Shown in pieces: positions 36,772-51,000 of a stretch of DNA of 64,000 nucleotides; within the stretch, counting starts at the first letter, position 1; each line of letters begins with the position of its first letter. The notes below the pieces were generated by a model, which saw nothing but the letters and a program-made list of their open reading frames with translations, was not told the DNA's origin and did not search any database. The stretch lies in the NCBI RefSeq assembly GCF_000002235.5, contig NW_022145607.1, positions 1,200,001-1,264,000 on the forward strand. Reading direction: 5' to 3'. The translations under genes and the position numbers were made by a program. This DNA is from Strongylocentrotus purpuratus (Eukaryota > Echinodermata > Echinoidea > Camarodonta > Strongylocentrotidae).

Positions 36772-38730
36772 ATTTATTTTGTGTCTGTATAGAAGAAATT
36801 ATTATTATTCTTCCTCAATTTTGTTCGCAGGATATCTCAAGACTGAATGAAGCCATTGTTATGAATCTTTCAATGATGATAGATCTTAGTCTAACTTAGA
36901 ACTGCGTGACTTTTCAAAGACTCAAAGTCATCGTGACGTCATCCAGGCGCCATTTTGTGAAAATCAACTAATGATCATATCTTTATAACGAATAATAATT
37001 TTTCATTCATATTTATCATGATTAAGATCAATATCCGTCCGGTCAAGTTGAGCGTGTGCAAATGCGTGTGTGCGCGTTCGTCCGCGCGTTTACGCGCGCG
37101 CAAAAATTTAAAATGCTCTTAATCATCCCAATTTTTTTTTGCATACGTTTCAGGCCATATGGAGCATTTGACAAAAAATCACGCTCACGCGCATGCGCGC
37201 GCGTTTTTTGCGCGTTCTAGCATTTTGCAACATAGAATCGCCGAATTTTTTCTATCATCATATTTTGCACATTTTTCCAAGCATTTTGATAACTTGTTCA
37301 TCTTTTAATAACGCAATGAGCGTCCGTCAAAGTTGACAGCACGCGCAGGTCTGCGTTATCTTTATCCACAATACATGGGCAAAAACATGCCTATACAAAA
37401 TTCATTGTAACTCTTCAGAACAGATAGGAACTCCCAATATTTGTTCATATGTGGATAGACTATGAAATGGAGATATGATGTCATGTCTCATTTAACCCTC
37501 AATTAACTCATGATGTCATCATAATGGCCTCCAAACTCAAAAATTCAATTTGCATATTATGACGTCAGCATATTTTTGGAAAATTGATTGTATCTCTGTA
37601 AATAATGATTGATTTTCTTTAAAATTTTGAAATGTTTTAGCTGAGACAATTTTCTACAAATGTAGTGTTCATTTTGACAAAGGCATCATGGCGTAATTTT
37701 GCGATTAAAGGAGGCATGTCAATTTTTCACATTTTGCGTGTATTGTCTATGGGACATGACTATTTCTCAAAACTGGATTTTACATTTCCGTCTTTCGCGA
37801 GCAACATCTCCGTTTTTTTAACTTTATTTTCCGTGAGCTTCGATTATGTTGTAGCTGAGACAATGAGCTATCTCCAATGTGTACTTCATTTTTCGATCAT
37901 ATGCCGGGATCACGCTCATATTTGACTTGCAAAGTGGGATTTTAGAATTCCATTGTCGTTTACGTGTAATCGCTATGGGAAATGTTTTGGTATATCGGTA
38001 ACGCACTTGACTTCCTATCTCGAGATCCCTGGTTCGAGTCCGGGTGTCTCCAACAATTTTTTCTCCACCTTTTTTTCCTTTTGACCTTTCACTGTACCAT
38101 CTCCTATGATTTTTTAAACACGTAGCATCGCAAATAATGTCATAAACAACCCTTTTTACTTTATTATTACCCTATTTTCACTTAATCCATTACTTTTTGC
38201 GTGTAATCCCTATGGGAGATGACTTTTTCTCAAATCTGGATTCTACATTCCTGTCTTTTGCGAGCAATATCGCCGTTATTTCGGGTTGGATTTTGTTGAT
38301 TTTTGAGTTTGTTGTAGCTGAGACTATTTGCTATCTAAATCAACCCTCATTTTTTCAATAAGATGTCATGATCATGATCATGATCATCATGATCATCATT
38401 ATCATAATGATGCTAATCATTTATCAATTACATTTTCATTTCTTTGAATAAGATAAAATCGTCAAAAGGTGTTCTTCATGATGTAAATTAGAGTCAAATG
38501 TGTAACTGGTTACTGCACAGGGTCAAAGGTCATATATTGTTTCAATCTATCTTCCCTAGATCCATGATGAGCAAGGAGACACAATTTAATCTTGACATAT
38601 GAATAGATCATAATGGGAGAAGCATATGAATGGGAGAAGCAAAATAATATATCGTGTAATGCATTATTCGTTATGTAAACCATTATCATACGTATCACCT
38701 AATTCGTCTAAGTGACGAATTAAAGTCTAG
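36771..38730 (+). mobile_element. Unit U2: complete 2-kb Helitron/Helentron-like element
   Basis: A 1960-bp unit lies between two CTAG-T ends. It starts TATTTATTTTGTGTCTGTAT, then has the conserved head TTCTTCCTC. The first ~1.2 kb is homologous to the satellite monomers. It continues with a module ending GTTGTAGCTGAGAC, the tRNA-like segment, a second such module, an ATGATC-rich microsatellite (38365-38415), and the 3' box, hairpin and CTAG. It has no coding capacity, so it is non-autonomous. Class assignment is inferred from the hairpin, CTAG-T and microsatellite; a TC 5' end is not seen. Confidence 0.65.
37978..38052 (+). repeat. tRNA-like segment in U2
   Basis: It has a relaxed A box (TGGTATATCGG), CGCACTTGACTT and the B box GGTTCGAGTCC. 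It ends TGTCTCCA, opposite a mutated GGAAATG acceptor strand. SINE-like; not expected to make a working tRNA. Confidence 0.6.
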
Positions 38731-40720
38731 TATTTATTTTGTGTCTGTATAGAAGAAATTATTATTATTCTTCCTCAATTTTGTTCGCAGGATATCTCAA
38801 GAATGGCTAAAGCCATTATCATGAAACTTGCCATGATGATAGATCTTAGCCTAACTTAGAACTGCGTGACTTTTCAAAAACTCAAACTCATCGTGACGTC
38901 ATCCAGGTGCCATTTTGTGAAAATCAACTTATGATCATATCTTCATAACGGAAAAATATTTCTAATTCATAATTATCACAATTAAGATCAATATCCGTCC
39001 AGTCAATTTTAGGTCATTAAACGTGCGCAAATGCGCGCGTGCGCGTTCGTCCGTGCGTTTACGCGAGCGCAAAAATGTAAAATGCTCTAAATCATCCCAA
39101 ATGTTTTTTGCAAACGTTTCAGGCCATATGGAGCATTGACAAAAAATTATGCTCACGCGCATGCGCGCGCGTTTTTTGCGCGTACTAGCGTTTTGCAACA
39201 TAGAATCGCCGAAATTTCTCTAACATCATATTTGGCACCTTTTTACAAGAATTTTGATAACTTGTTAACCCTTTAATAATGCAATGAGCGTCCGTCAAAG
39301 TTGACAGCGCGCGCGGACCTGCGTTATCTTTATCTACAATACATGAGCAAAAACATGCCTATATAAAAATCTTTGTAACTCTTCAGAATAGATATGAACT
39401 CCCAATTTTTTTCTCATATTTAGATAGATTATGAGTCGGAAATATGATTTCATGTCTCATTTGACCCTCAATTAACTCATGACGTCATCATAATGGCCTC
39501 CAAACTCAAAATTTCAATTTGCATATTATGACATCAGCATATTTTTGGAAAATTGATTGTATCTCTGTAAATATCGATTAATTTTCTGTCAAATGTTTAT
39601 ATGTTCTAGCTAAGACAATTTTCTACAAATGCTGTATCCACAATTTTTATTTTTGACAAAAGTATCATGGTGTATTTTTGCGATTAAAGGAGGCATGTCA
39701 ATTTTTCACATTTTGCGTGTATTCTCTATGGGACATGACTATTTCTCAAAACTGCATTCTACATTTCCGTCTTTCGCGAGCAACATCTCCGTTGTTTTGA
39801 CTTTTTTTCGGTGAGCTTCGAGTATGTTGTAGCTGAGACAATGAGCTATCTCCAATGTGTACTTCATTTTTCAACCATATGCCGGGATCATGCTCATATT
39901 TTACTTGCAAAGTGGGATTTTAGAATTCCATTTTCGTTTACGTGTAATCGCTATGGGAAATGTTTTGGTGTATCGGTAACGCACTTGACTTCCGACCTTG
40001 AGATCCCGGGTTCGAGTCCGGGTGTCTCCCAAAAAAAAATTCTGAACTTTTTTTTTCTTGTTGACCTTTCACTGTACCATCTCCTTTAATTATTCGAACA
40101 CGTAGAATCGCAAATAATGTAATAAACAACCCTATTTACTTTATTGTTTCCCTATTTTCACTTAATCCATTACTTTTTGCGTGTAATCCCTGTGGGAGAT
40201 AATTTTTTCTCAAATCTGGATTCTACATTCCTGTCTTTTGCGAGTAATATCGCCGTTATTTCTGCTTGGATTTTGTTGATTTTTGAGTATGCTGTAAGCT
40301 AAGTTTATGTGCTATCTAAATCACCCCTCATTTTGTCAATAAGATGTCAGGATCCCACTCATGATTATGATCTTCATCATGATCATCATGATCATCATTA
40401 TCATAATGATGATAATCATTTATCAATTACATTTTCATTTCTTTGAATAAGATAAAATCGTCAAAATATTATCTTCATGATGTAAATTAGAGTCAAAGGT
40501 GTAACTGGTTACTGCGCAGGGTCAATGGTCATATTTTTTCAATCTATCTTCCCTAGATCCATAATGATCTAGGGGACACAATTTAAACTTGACATATGGA
40601 TAGATCTTAATGAATGAAGCATTTCATGAAATAATATGATATCGTGTAATGCATTCTTTATTATGTAAACCATTAGCATACGTATCACCTAATTCGTCAA
40701 AGTGACGAATTAAAGTCTAG
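38731..40720 (+). mobile_element. Unit U3: complete 2-kb element, tandem to U2
   Basis: The 1990-bp unit has the same order of parts as U2 and begins directly after the CTAG of U2. It ends with its own hairpin and CTAG at 40717-40720. Scattered substitutions relative to U2 show it is not a fresh duplicate. The ATGATC stretch lies at about 40365-40425. Confidence 0.65.
39956..40030 (+). repeat. tRNA-like segment in U3
   Basis: Same segment as in U2, with A-box-like TGGTGTATCGG and B box GGTTCGAGTCC. The T stem has gained G (CCCGGGTTCG). It ends TGTCTCC followed by an A-run. Confidence 0.6.
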
Positions 40721-41922
40721 TTATTATTATTATTATTTATTATTATTCTTCCTCGAATTTGTTCGCAGGATATCTCAAGACTGAATGAAGCTATTGTCAT
40801 GAATCTTTCAATGATGATAGATGTTAGTCTAACTTAGAACTGCGTGACTTTTCAAAGACTCAAAGTCATCGTGACGTCATCCAGGCGCCATTTTGTAAAA
40901 ATCAACTTATGATCATATCTTCATAACGGAAAGTAATTTTACATTCATATTTATCAAGATTAAGATCAATATCCGTCGGGTTAATTTGAGTTCAATAAAT
41001 GCGCGCAAAAATGCGCGTACGCGTAGGCGCGCGCGTTAATGCGCGCGTAAAATTTTAAATTGCTCAAAATCGTCTTAAATTTTTTTTGCATACGTTTCAG
41101 GCCATTATAAGCATTTCATAAAAAATCACGCAAAACACGCATTTTTGCACGTTTTCGTTCGTCACGGCCGAACGAAAAATAATTTCTCCGCAAAAGCTTT
41201 TGACCGAATATTCCTCATATTTTTCCGGAAAATTTGATACCATGTTTAGCTCTTTATCACTATTAATAACGGAATGAGCGTCCGTTCAAGATAACCGTCC
41301 GCACGCGCGATTTTTGCAATACATAGCATATAAGGGCAAAAACATGCCTATAAAAAGTCCAGTGGGATGAATAAGGACTGCCAATTTTGTTGTCATATTT
41401 AGATAGAGTATGAGTCGGAGGTATGATTTCATATCTCATTTGGCCATTAAGTACATCTTAACGTCATCATAATGGCCTTGGAAGTCAAAAATACAAAATT
41501 GCATATTATGACGTCATTGTATTTATGGAAAATGTAGTGTATTTCTCTCAATATTCATCGATTCTCTTTGAAATGTCGATATGTTGTAGATAAGGCAATT
41601 CTCTACAAGATCACTTTTCACTAAGTTTCATTTTAATGAGGTCATCATAGTGCAAAATTCAATTAAAGGCCACATGTCAGAATTTTCGTCATTTGCGTGT
41701 TATGTCTATGGAAGGTGAATTTTGTTCACATCATGAATCTACATGGCATTCATCTATGAGCACTATCTATCTTATGTGTGCTCTGTTTTCTCCCAAATTG
41801 GGGTATGTTATAGCTGAGACCATGGGCTATAAAAAAGGGTGACTTTGTTTTTTAATCAGATGTTGGGATCATGTTAAAATTTTCGATCGAAAGTTGAAAT
41901 AGCAAATTTTGAAAGAATCATT

Positions 41923-42010
41923 AGGTGATACGTAACGAAGTCAACGTATCACCTTTTGATTTCGTCAAGATTGTTATTAGGTGATACGTAACGAAGTCTA
42001 CGTATCACCT
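41923..42010. other. Double palindrome at array B junctions
   Basis: The first palindrome at 41923 has an 11-bp stem, as in array A. After GATTTCGTCAAGATTGTTATT a second one starts at 41979. There a single A-to-T change in the loop extends the stem to 12 bp (AGGTGATACGTA / TACGTATCACCT). The pair recurs at all nine junctions. Confidence 0.85.
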
Positions 42011-45000
42011 ATTGATTTCGTCAAGATTTTCTTTTTTATTTTTTATTTTTATTTTATTATTCTTCCTCGATTTTGTTCGCAGGATATCTCAGGACTGAAT
42101 CGAGCCATTGTCATGAAACTTTCAATGATGATAGATCTTAGTCTAACTTAGAACTGCGTGACTTTTTAAAGACTCAAAGTCATCGTGACGTCATCCAGGC
42201 GCCATTTTGTAAAAATCAACTTATGATCATATCTTCATAACGGAAAGTAATTTTACATTCATATTTATCAAGATTAAGATCAATATCCGTCGGGTCAATA
42301 TGAGGTCAATAAATGCGCGCAAAAATGCGCGTACGCGTAGGCGCGCGCGTTAATGCGCGCGTAAAATTTTTAATTGCTCAAAATCGTCTTAAATTTTTTT
42401 TGCATACGTTTCAGGCAATTATAAGCATTTCATAAAAAATCACGCAAAACACGCATTTTTGCACGTTTTCGTTCGTCACGGCCGAACGAAAAATAATTTC
42501 TCCGCAAAAGCTTTTGACCGAATATTCCTCATATTTTTCCGGAAAATTTGATACCATGTTTAGCTCTTTATCACTATTAATAACGGAATGAGCGTCCGTT
42601 CAAGATAACCGTCCGCACGCGCGATTTTTGCAATACATAGCATATAAGGGCAAAAACATGCCTATAAAAAGTCCAGTGGGATGAATAAGGACTGCCAATT
42701 TTGTTGTCATATTTAGATAGAGTATGAGTCGGAGGTATGATTTCATATCTCATTTGGCCATTAAGTACATCTTAACGTCATCATAATGGCCTTGGAAGTC
42801 AAAAATACAAAATTGCATATTATGACGTCATTGTATTTATGGAAAATGTAGTGTATTTCTCTCAATATTCATCGATTCTCTTTGAAATGTCGATATGTTG
42901 TAGATAAGGCAATTCTCTACAAGATCACTTTTCACTAAGTTTCATTTTAATGAGGTCATCATAGTGCAAAATTCAATTAAAGGCCACATGTCAGAATTTT
43001 CGTCATTTGCGTGTTATGTCTATGGAAGGTGAATTTTGTTCACATCATGAATCTACATGGCATTCATCTATGAGCACTATCTATCTTATGTGTGCTCTGT
43101 TTTCTCCCAAATTGGGGTATGTTATAGCTGAGACCATGGGCTATAAAAAAGGGTGACTTTGTTTTTTAATCAGATGTTGGGATCATGTTAAAATTTTCGA
43201 TCGAAAGTTGAAATAGCAAATTTTGAAAGAATCATTAGGTGATACGTAACGAAGTCAACGTATCACCTTTTGATTTCGTCAAGATTGTTATTAGGTGATA
43301 CGTAACGAAGTCTACGTATCACCTATTGATTTCGTCAAGATTTTCTTTTTTATTTTTTATTTTTATTTTATTATTCTTCCTCGATTTTGTTCGCAGGATA
43401 TCTCAGGACTGAATCGAGCCATTGTCATGAAACTTTCAATGATGATAGATCTTAGTCTAACTTAGAACTGCGTGACTTTTTAAAGACTCAAAGTCATCGT
43501 GACGTCATCCAGGCGCCATTTTGTAAAAATCAACTTATGATCATATCTTCATAACGGAAAGTAATTTTACATTCATATTTATCAAGATTAAGATCAATAT
43601 CCGTCGGGTCAATATGAGGTCAATAAATGCGCGCAAAAATGCGCGTACGCGTAGGCGCGCGCGTTAATGCGCGCGTAAAATTTTTAATTGCTCAAAATCG
43701 TCTTAAATTTTTTTTGCATACGTTTCAGGCAATTATAAGCATTTCATAAAAAATCACGCAAAACACGCATTTTTGCACGTTTTCGTTCGTCACGGCCGAA
43801 CGAAAAATAATTTCTCCGCAAAAGCTTTTGACCGAATATTCCTCATATTTTTCCGGAAAATTTGATACCATGTTTAGCTCTTTATCACTATTAATAACGG
43901 AATGAGCGTCCGTTCAAGATAACCGTCCGCACGCGCGATTTTTGCAATACATAGCATATAAGGGCAAAAACATGCCTATAAAAAGTCCAGTGGGATGAAT
44001 AAGGACTGCCAATTTTGTTGTCATATTTAGATAGAGTATGAGTCGGAGGTATGATTTCATATCTCATTTGGCCATTAAGTACATCTTAACGTCATCATAA
44101 TGGCCTTGGAAGTCAAAAATACAAAATTGCATATTATGACGTCATTGTATTTATGGAAAATGTAGTGTATTTCTCTCAATATTCATCGATTCTCTTTGAA
44201 ATGTCGATATGTTGTAGATAAGGCAATTCTCTACAAGATCACTTTTCACTAAGTTTCATTTTAATGAGGTCATCATAGTGCAAAATTCAATTAAAGGCCA
44301 CATGTCAGAATTTTCGTCATTTGCGTGTTATGTCTATGGAAGGTGAATTTTGTTCACATCATGAATCTACATGGCATTCATCTATGAGCACTATCTATCT
44401 TATGTGTGCTCTGTTTTCTCCCAAATTGGGGTATGTTATAGCTGAGACCATGGGCTATAAAAAAGGGTGACTTTGTTTTTTAATCAGATGTTGGGATCAT
44501 GTTAAAATTTTCGATCGAAAGTTGAAATAGCAAATTTTGAAAGAATCATTAGGTGATACGTAACGAAGTCAACGTATCACCTTTTGATTTCGTCAAGATT
44601 GTTATTAGGTGATACGTAACGAAGTCTACGTATCACCTATTGATTTCGTCAAGATTTTCTTTTTTATTTTTTATTTTTATTTTATTATTCTTCCTCGATT
44701 TTGTTCGCAGGATATCTCAGGACTGAATCGAGCCATTGTCATGAAACTTTCAATGATGATAGATCTTAGTCTAACTTAGAACTGCGTGACTTTTTAAAGA
44801 CTCAAAGTCATCGTGACGTCATCCAGGCGCCATTTTGTAAAAATCAACTTATGATCATATCTTCATAACGGAAAGTAATTTTACATTCATATTTATCAAG
44901 ATTAAGATCAATATCCGTCGGGTCAATATGAGGTCAATAAATGCGCGCAAAAATGCGCGTACGCGTAGGCGCGCGCGTTAATGCGCGCGTAAAATTTTTA

Positions 45001-48000
45001 ATTGCTCAAAATCGTCTTAAATTTTTTTTGCATACGTTTCAGGCAATTATAAGCATTTCATAAAAAATCACGCAAAACACGCATTTTTGCACGTTTTCGT
45101 TCGTCACGGCCGAACGAAAAATAATTTCTCCGCAAAAGCTTTTGACCGAATATTCCTCATATTTTTCCGGAAAATTTGATACCATGTTTAGCTCTTTATC
45201 ACTATTAATAACGGAATGAGCGTCCGTTCAAGATAACCGTCCGCACGCGCGATTTTTGCAATACATAGCATATAAGGGCAAAAACATGCCTATAAAAAGT
45301 CCAGTGGGATGAATAAGGACTGCCAATTTTGTTGTCATATTTAGATAGAGTATGAGTCGGAGGTATGATTTCATATCTCATTTGGCCATTAAGTACATCT
45401 TAACGTCATCATAATGGCCTTGGAAGTCAAAAATACAAAATTGCATATTATGACGTCATTGTATTTATGGAAAATGTAGTGTATTTCTCTCAATATTCAT
45501 CGATTCTCTTTGAAATGTCGATATGTTGTAGATAAGGCAATTCTCTACAAGATCACTTTTCACTAAGTTTCATTTTAATGAGGTCATCATAGTGCAAAAT
45601 TCAATTAAAGGCCACATGTCAGAATTTTCGTCATTTGCGTGTTATGTCTATGGAAGGTGAATTTTGTTCACATCATGAATCTACATGGCATTCATCTATG
45701 AGCACTATCTATCTTATGTGTGCTCTGTTTTCTCCCAAATTGGGGTATGTTATAGCTGAGACCATGGGCTATAAAAAAGGGTGACTTTGTTTTTTAATCA
45801 GATGTTGGGATCATGTTAAAATTTTCGATCGAAAGTTGAAATAGCAAATTTTGAAAGAATCATTAGGTGATACGTAACGAAGTCAACGTATCACCTTTTG
45901 ATTTCGTCAAGATTGTTATTAGGTGATACGTAACGAAGTCTACGTATCACCTATTGATTTCGTCAAGATTTTCTTTTTTATTTTTTATTTTTATTTTATT
46001 ATTCTTCCTCGATTTTGTTCGCAGGATATCTCAGGACTGAATCGAGCCATTGTCATGAAACTTTCAATGATGATAGATCTTAGTCTAACTTAGAACTGCG
46101 TGACTTTTTAAAGACTCAAAGTCATCGTGACGTCATCCAGGCGCCATTTTGTAAAAATCAACTTATGATCATATCTTCATAACGGAAAGTAATTTTACAT
46201 TCATATTTATCAAGATTAAGATCAATATCCGTCGGGTCAATATGAGGTCAATAAATGCGCGCAAAAATGCGCGTACGCGTAGGCGCGCGCGTTAATGCGC
46301 GCGTAAAATTTTTAATTGCTCAAAATCGTCTTAAATTTTTTTTGCATACGTTTCAGGCAATTATAAGCATTTCATAAAAAATCACGCAAAACACGCATTT
46401 TTGCACGTTTTCGTTCGTCACGGCCGAACGAAAAATAATTTCTCCGCAAAAGCTTTTGACCGAATATTCCTCATATTTTTCCGGAAAATTTGATACCATG
46501 TTTAGCTCTTTATCACTATTAATAACGGAATGAGCGTCCGTTCAAGATAACCGTCCGCACGCGCGATTTTTGCAATACATAGCATATAAGGGCAAAAACA
46601 TGCCTATAAAAAGTCCAGTGGGATGAATAAGGACTGCCAATTTTGTTGTCATATTTAGATAGAGTATGAGTCGGAGGTATGATTTCATATCTCATTTGGC
46701 CATTAAGTACATCTTAACGTCATCATAATGGCCTTGGAAGTCAAAAATACAAAATTGCATATTATGACGTCATTGTATTTATGGAAAATGTAGTGTATTT
46801 CTCTCAATATTCATCGATTCTCTTTGAAATGTCGATATGTTGTAGATAAGGCAATTCTCTACAAGATCACTTTTCACTAAGTTTCATTTTAATGAGGTCA
46901 TCATAGTGCAAAATTCAATTAAAGGCCACATGTCAGAATTTTCGTCATTTGCGTGTTATGTCTATGGAAGGTGAATTTTGTTCACATCATGAATCTACAT
47001 GGCATTCATCTATGAGCACTATCTATCTTATGTGTGCTCTGTTTTCTCCCAAATTGGGGTATGTTATAGCTGAGACCATGGGCTATAAAAAAGGGTGACT
47101 TTGTTTTTTAATCAGATGTTGGGATCATGTTAAAATTTTCGATCGAAAGTTGAAATAGCAAATTTTGAAAGAATCATTAGGTGATACGTAACGAAGTCAA
47201 CGTATCACCTTTTGATTTCGTCAAGATTGTTATTAGGTGATACGTAACGAAGTCTACGTATCACCTATTGATTTCGTCAAGATTTTCTTTTTTATTTTTA
47301 TTTTTATTTTATTATTCTTCCTCGATTTTGTTCGCAGGATATCTCAGGACTGAATCGAGCCATTGTCATGAAACTTTCAATGATGATAGATCTTAGTCTA
47401 ACTTAGAACTGCGTGACTTTTTAAAGACTCAAAGTCATCGTGACGTCATCCAGGCGCCATTTTGTAAAAATCAACTTATGATCATATCTTCATAACGGAA
47501 AGTAATTTTACATTCATATTTATCAAGATTAAGATCAATATCCGTCGGGTCAATATGAGGTCAATAAATGCGCGCAAAAATGCGCGTACGCGTAGGCGCG
47601 CGCGTTAATGCGCGCGTAAAATTTTTAATTGCTCAAAATCGTCTTAAATTTTTTTTGCATACGTTTCAGGCAATTATAAGCATTTCATAAAAAATCACGC
47701 AAAACACGCATTTTTGCACGTTTTCGTTCGTCACGGCCGAACGAAAAATAATTTCTCCGCAAAAGCTTTTGACCGAATATTCCTCATATTTTTCCGGAAA
47801 ATTTGATACCATGTTTAGCTCTTTATCACTATTAATAACGGAATGAGCGTCCGTTCAAGATAACCGTCCGCACGCGCGATTTTTGCAATACATAGCATAT
47901 AAGGGCAAAAACATGCCTATAAAAAGTCCAGTGGGATGAATAAGGACTGCCAATTTTGTTGTCATATTTAGATAGAGTATGAGTCGGAGGTATGATTTCA

Positions 48001-51000
48001 TATCTCATTTGGCCATTAAGTACATCTTAACGTCATCATAATGGCCTTGGAAGTCAAAAATACAAAATTGCATATTATGACGTCATTGTATTTATGGAAA
48101 ATGTAGTGTATTTCTCTCAATATTCATCGATTCTCTTTGAAATGTCGATATGTTGTAGATAAGGCAATTCTCTACAAGATCACTTTTCACTAAGTTTCAT
48201 TTTAATGAGGTCATCATAGTGCAAAATTCAATTAAAGGCCACATGTCAGAATTTTCGTCATTTGCGTGTTATGTCTATGGAAGGTGAATTTTGTTCACAT
48301 CATGAATCTACATGGCATTCATCTATGAGCACTATCTATCTTATGTGTGCTCTGTTTTCTCCCAAATTGGGGTATGTTATAGCTGAGACCATGGGCTATA
48401 AAAAAGGGTGACTTTGTTTTTTAATCAGATGTTGGGATCATGTTAAAATTTTCGATCGAAAGTTGAAATAGCAAATTTTGAAAGAATCATTAGGTGATAC
48501 GTAACGAAGTCAACGTATCACCTTTTGATTTCGTCAAGATTGTTATTAGGTGATACGTAACGAAGTCTACGTATCACCTATTGATTTCGTCAAGATTTTC
48601 TTTTTTATTTTTTATTTTTATTTTATTATTCTTCCTCGATTTTGTTCGCAGGATATCTCAGGACTGAATCGAGCCATTGTCATGAAACTTTCAATGATGA
48701 TAGATCTTAGTCTAACTTAGAACTGCGTGACTTTTTAAAGACTCAAAGTCATCGTGACGTCATCCAGGCGCCATTTTGTAAAAATCAACTTATGATCATA
48801 TCTTCATAACGGAAAGTAATTTTACATTCATATTTATCAAGATTAAGATCAATATCCGTCGGGTCAATATGAGGTCAATAAATGCGCGCAAAAATGCGCG
48901 TACGCGTAGGCGCGCGCGTTAATGCGCGCGTAAAATTTTTAATTGCTCAAAATCGTCTTAAATTTTTTTTGCATACGTTTCAGGCAATTATAAGCATTTC
49001 AAAAAAAATCACGCAAAACACGCATTTTTGCACGTTTTCGTTCGTCACGGCCGAACGAAAAATAATTTCTCCGCAAAAGCTTTTGACCGAATATTCCTCA
49101 TATTTTTCCGGAAAATTTGATACCATGTTTAGCTCTTTATCACTATTAATAACGGAATGAGCGTCCGTTCAAGATAACCGTCCGCACGCGCGATTTTTGC
49201 AATACATAGCATATAAGGGCAAAAACATGCCTATAAAAAGTCCAGTGGGATGAATAAGGACTGCCAATTTTGTTGTCATATTTAGATAGAGTATGAGTCG
49301 GAGGTATGATTTCATATCTCATTTGGCCATTAAGTACATCTTAACGTCATCATAATGGCCTTGGAAGTCAAAAATACAAAATTGCATATTATGACGTCAT
49401 TGTATTTATGGAAAATGTAGTGTATTTCTCTCAATATTCATCGATTCTCTTTGAAATGTCGATATGTTGTAGATAAGGCAATTCTCTACAAGATCACTTT
49501 TCACTAAGTTTCATTTTAATGAGGTCATCATAGTGCAAAATTCAATTAAAGGCCACATGTCAGAATTTTCGTCATTTGCGTGTTATGTCTATGGAAGGTG
49601 AATTTTGTTCACATCATGAATCTACATGGCATTCATCTATGAGCACTATCTATCTTATGTGTGCTCTGTTTTCTCCCAAATTGGGGTATGTTATAGCTGA
49701 GACCATGGGCTATAAAAAAGGGTGACTTTGTTTTTTAATCAGATGTTGGGATCATGTTAAAATTTTCGATCGAAAGTTGAAATAGCAAATTTTGAAAGAA
49801 TCATTAGGTGATACGTAACGAAGTCAACGTATCACCTTTTGATTTCGTCAAGATTGTTATTAGGTGATACGTAACGAAGTCTACGTATCACCTATTGATT
49901 TCGTCAAGATTTTCTTTTTTATTTTTTATTTTTATTTTATTATTCTTCCTCGATTTTGTTCGCAGGATATCTCAGGACTGAATCGAGCCATTGTCATGAA
50001 ACTTTCAATGATGATAGATCTTAGTCTAACTTAGAACTGCGTGACTTTTTAAAGACTCAAAGTCATCGTGACGTCATCCAGGCGCCATTTTGTAAAAATC
50101 AACTTATGATCATATCTTCATAACGGAAAGTAATTTTACATTCATATTTATCAAGATTAAGATCAATATCCGTCGGGTCAATATGAGGTCAATAAATGCG
50201 CGCAAAAATGCGCGTACGCGTAGGCGCGCGCGTTAATGCGCGCGTAAAATTTTTAATTGCTCAAAATCGTCTTAAATTTTTTTTGCATACGTTTCAGGCA
50301 ATTATAAGCATTTCATAAAAAATCACGCAAAACACGCATTTTTGCACGTTTTCGTTCGTCACGGCCGAACGAAAAATAATTTCTCCGCAAAAGCTTTTGA
50401 CCGAATATTCCTCATATTTTTCCGGAAAATTTGATACCATGTTTAGCTCTTTATCACTATTAATAACGGAATGAGCGTCCGTTCAAGATAACCGTCCGCA
50501 CGCGCGATTTTTGCAATACATAGCATATAAGGGCAAAAACATGCCTATAAAAAGTCCAGTGGGATGAATAAGGACTGCCAATTTTGTTGTCATATTTAGA
50601 TAGAGTATGAGTCGGAGGTATGATTTCATATCTCATTTGGCCATTAAGTACATCTTAACGTCATCATAATGGCCTTGGAAGTCAAAAATACAAAATTGCA
50701 TATTATGACGTCATTGTATTTATGGAAAATGTAGTGTATTTCTCTCAATATTCATCGATTCTCTTTGAAATGTCGATATGTTGTAGATAAGGCAATTCTC
50801 TACAAGATCACTTTTCACTAAGTTTCATTTTAATGAGGTCATCATAGTGCAAAATTCAATTAAAGGCCACATGTCAGAATTTTCGTCATTTGCGTGTTAT
50901 GTCTATGGAAGGTGAATTTTGTTCACATCATGAATCTACATGGCATTCATCTATGAGCACTATCTATCTTATGTGTGCTCTGTTTTCTCCCAAATTGGGG

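Noticed and set aside
37665..40129. Open frames of 60-92 codons (also at 62173-62753 and 63582-63837)
   Set aside because: They fall in the 2-kb repeat units, are not conserved in frame between copies, and partly translate the tRNA-like segment.
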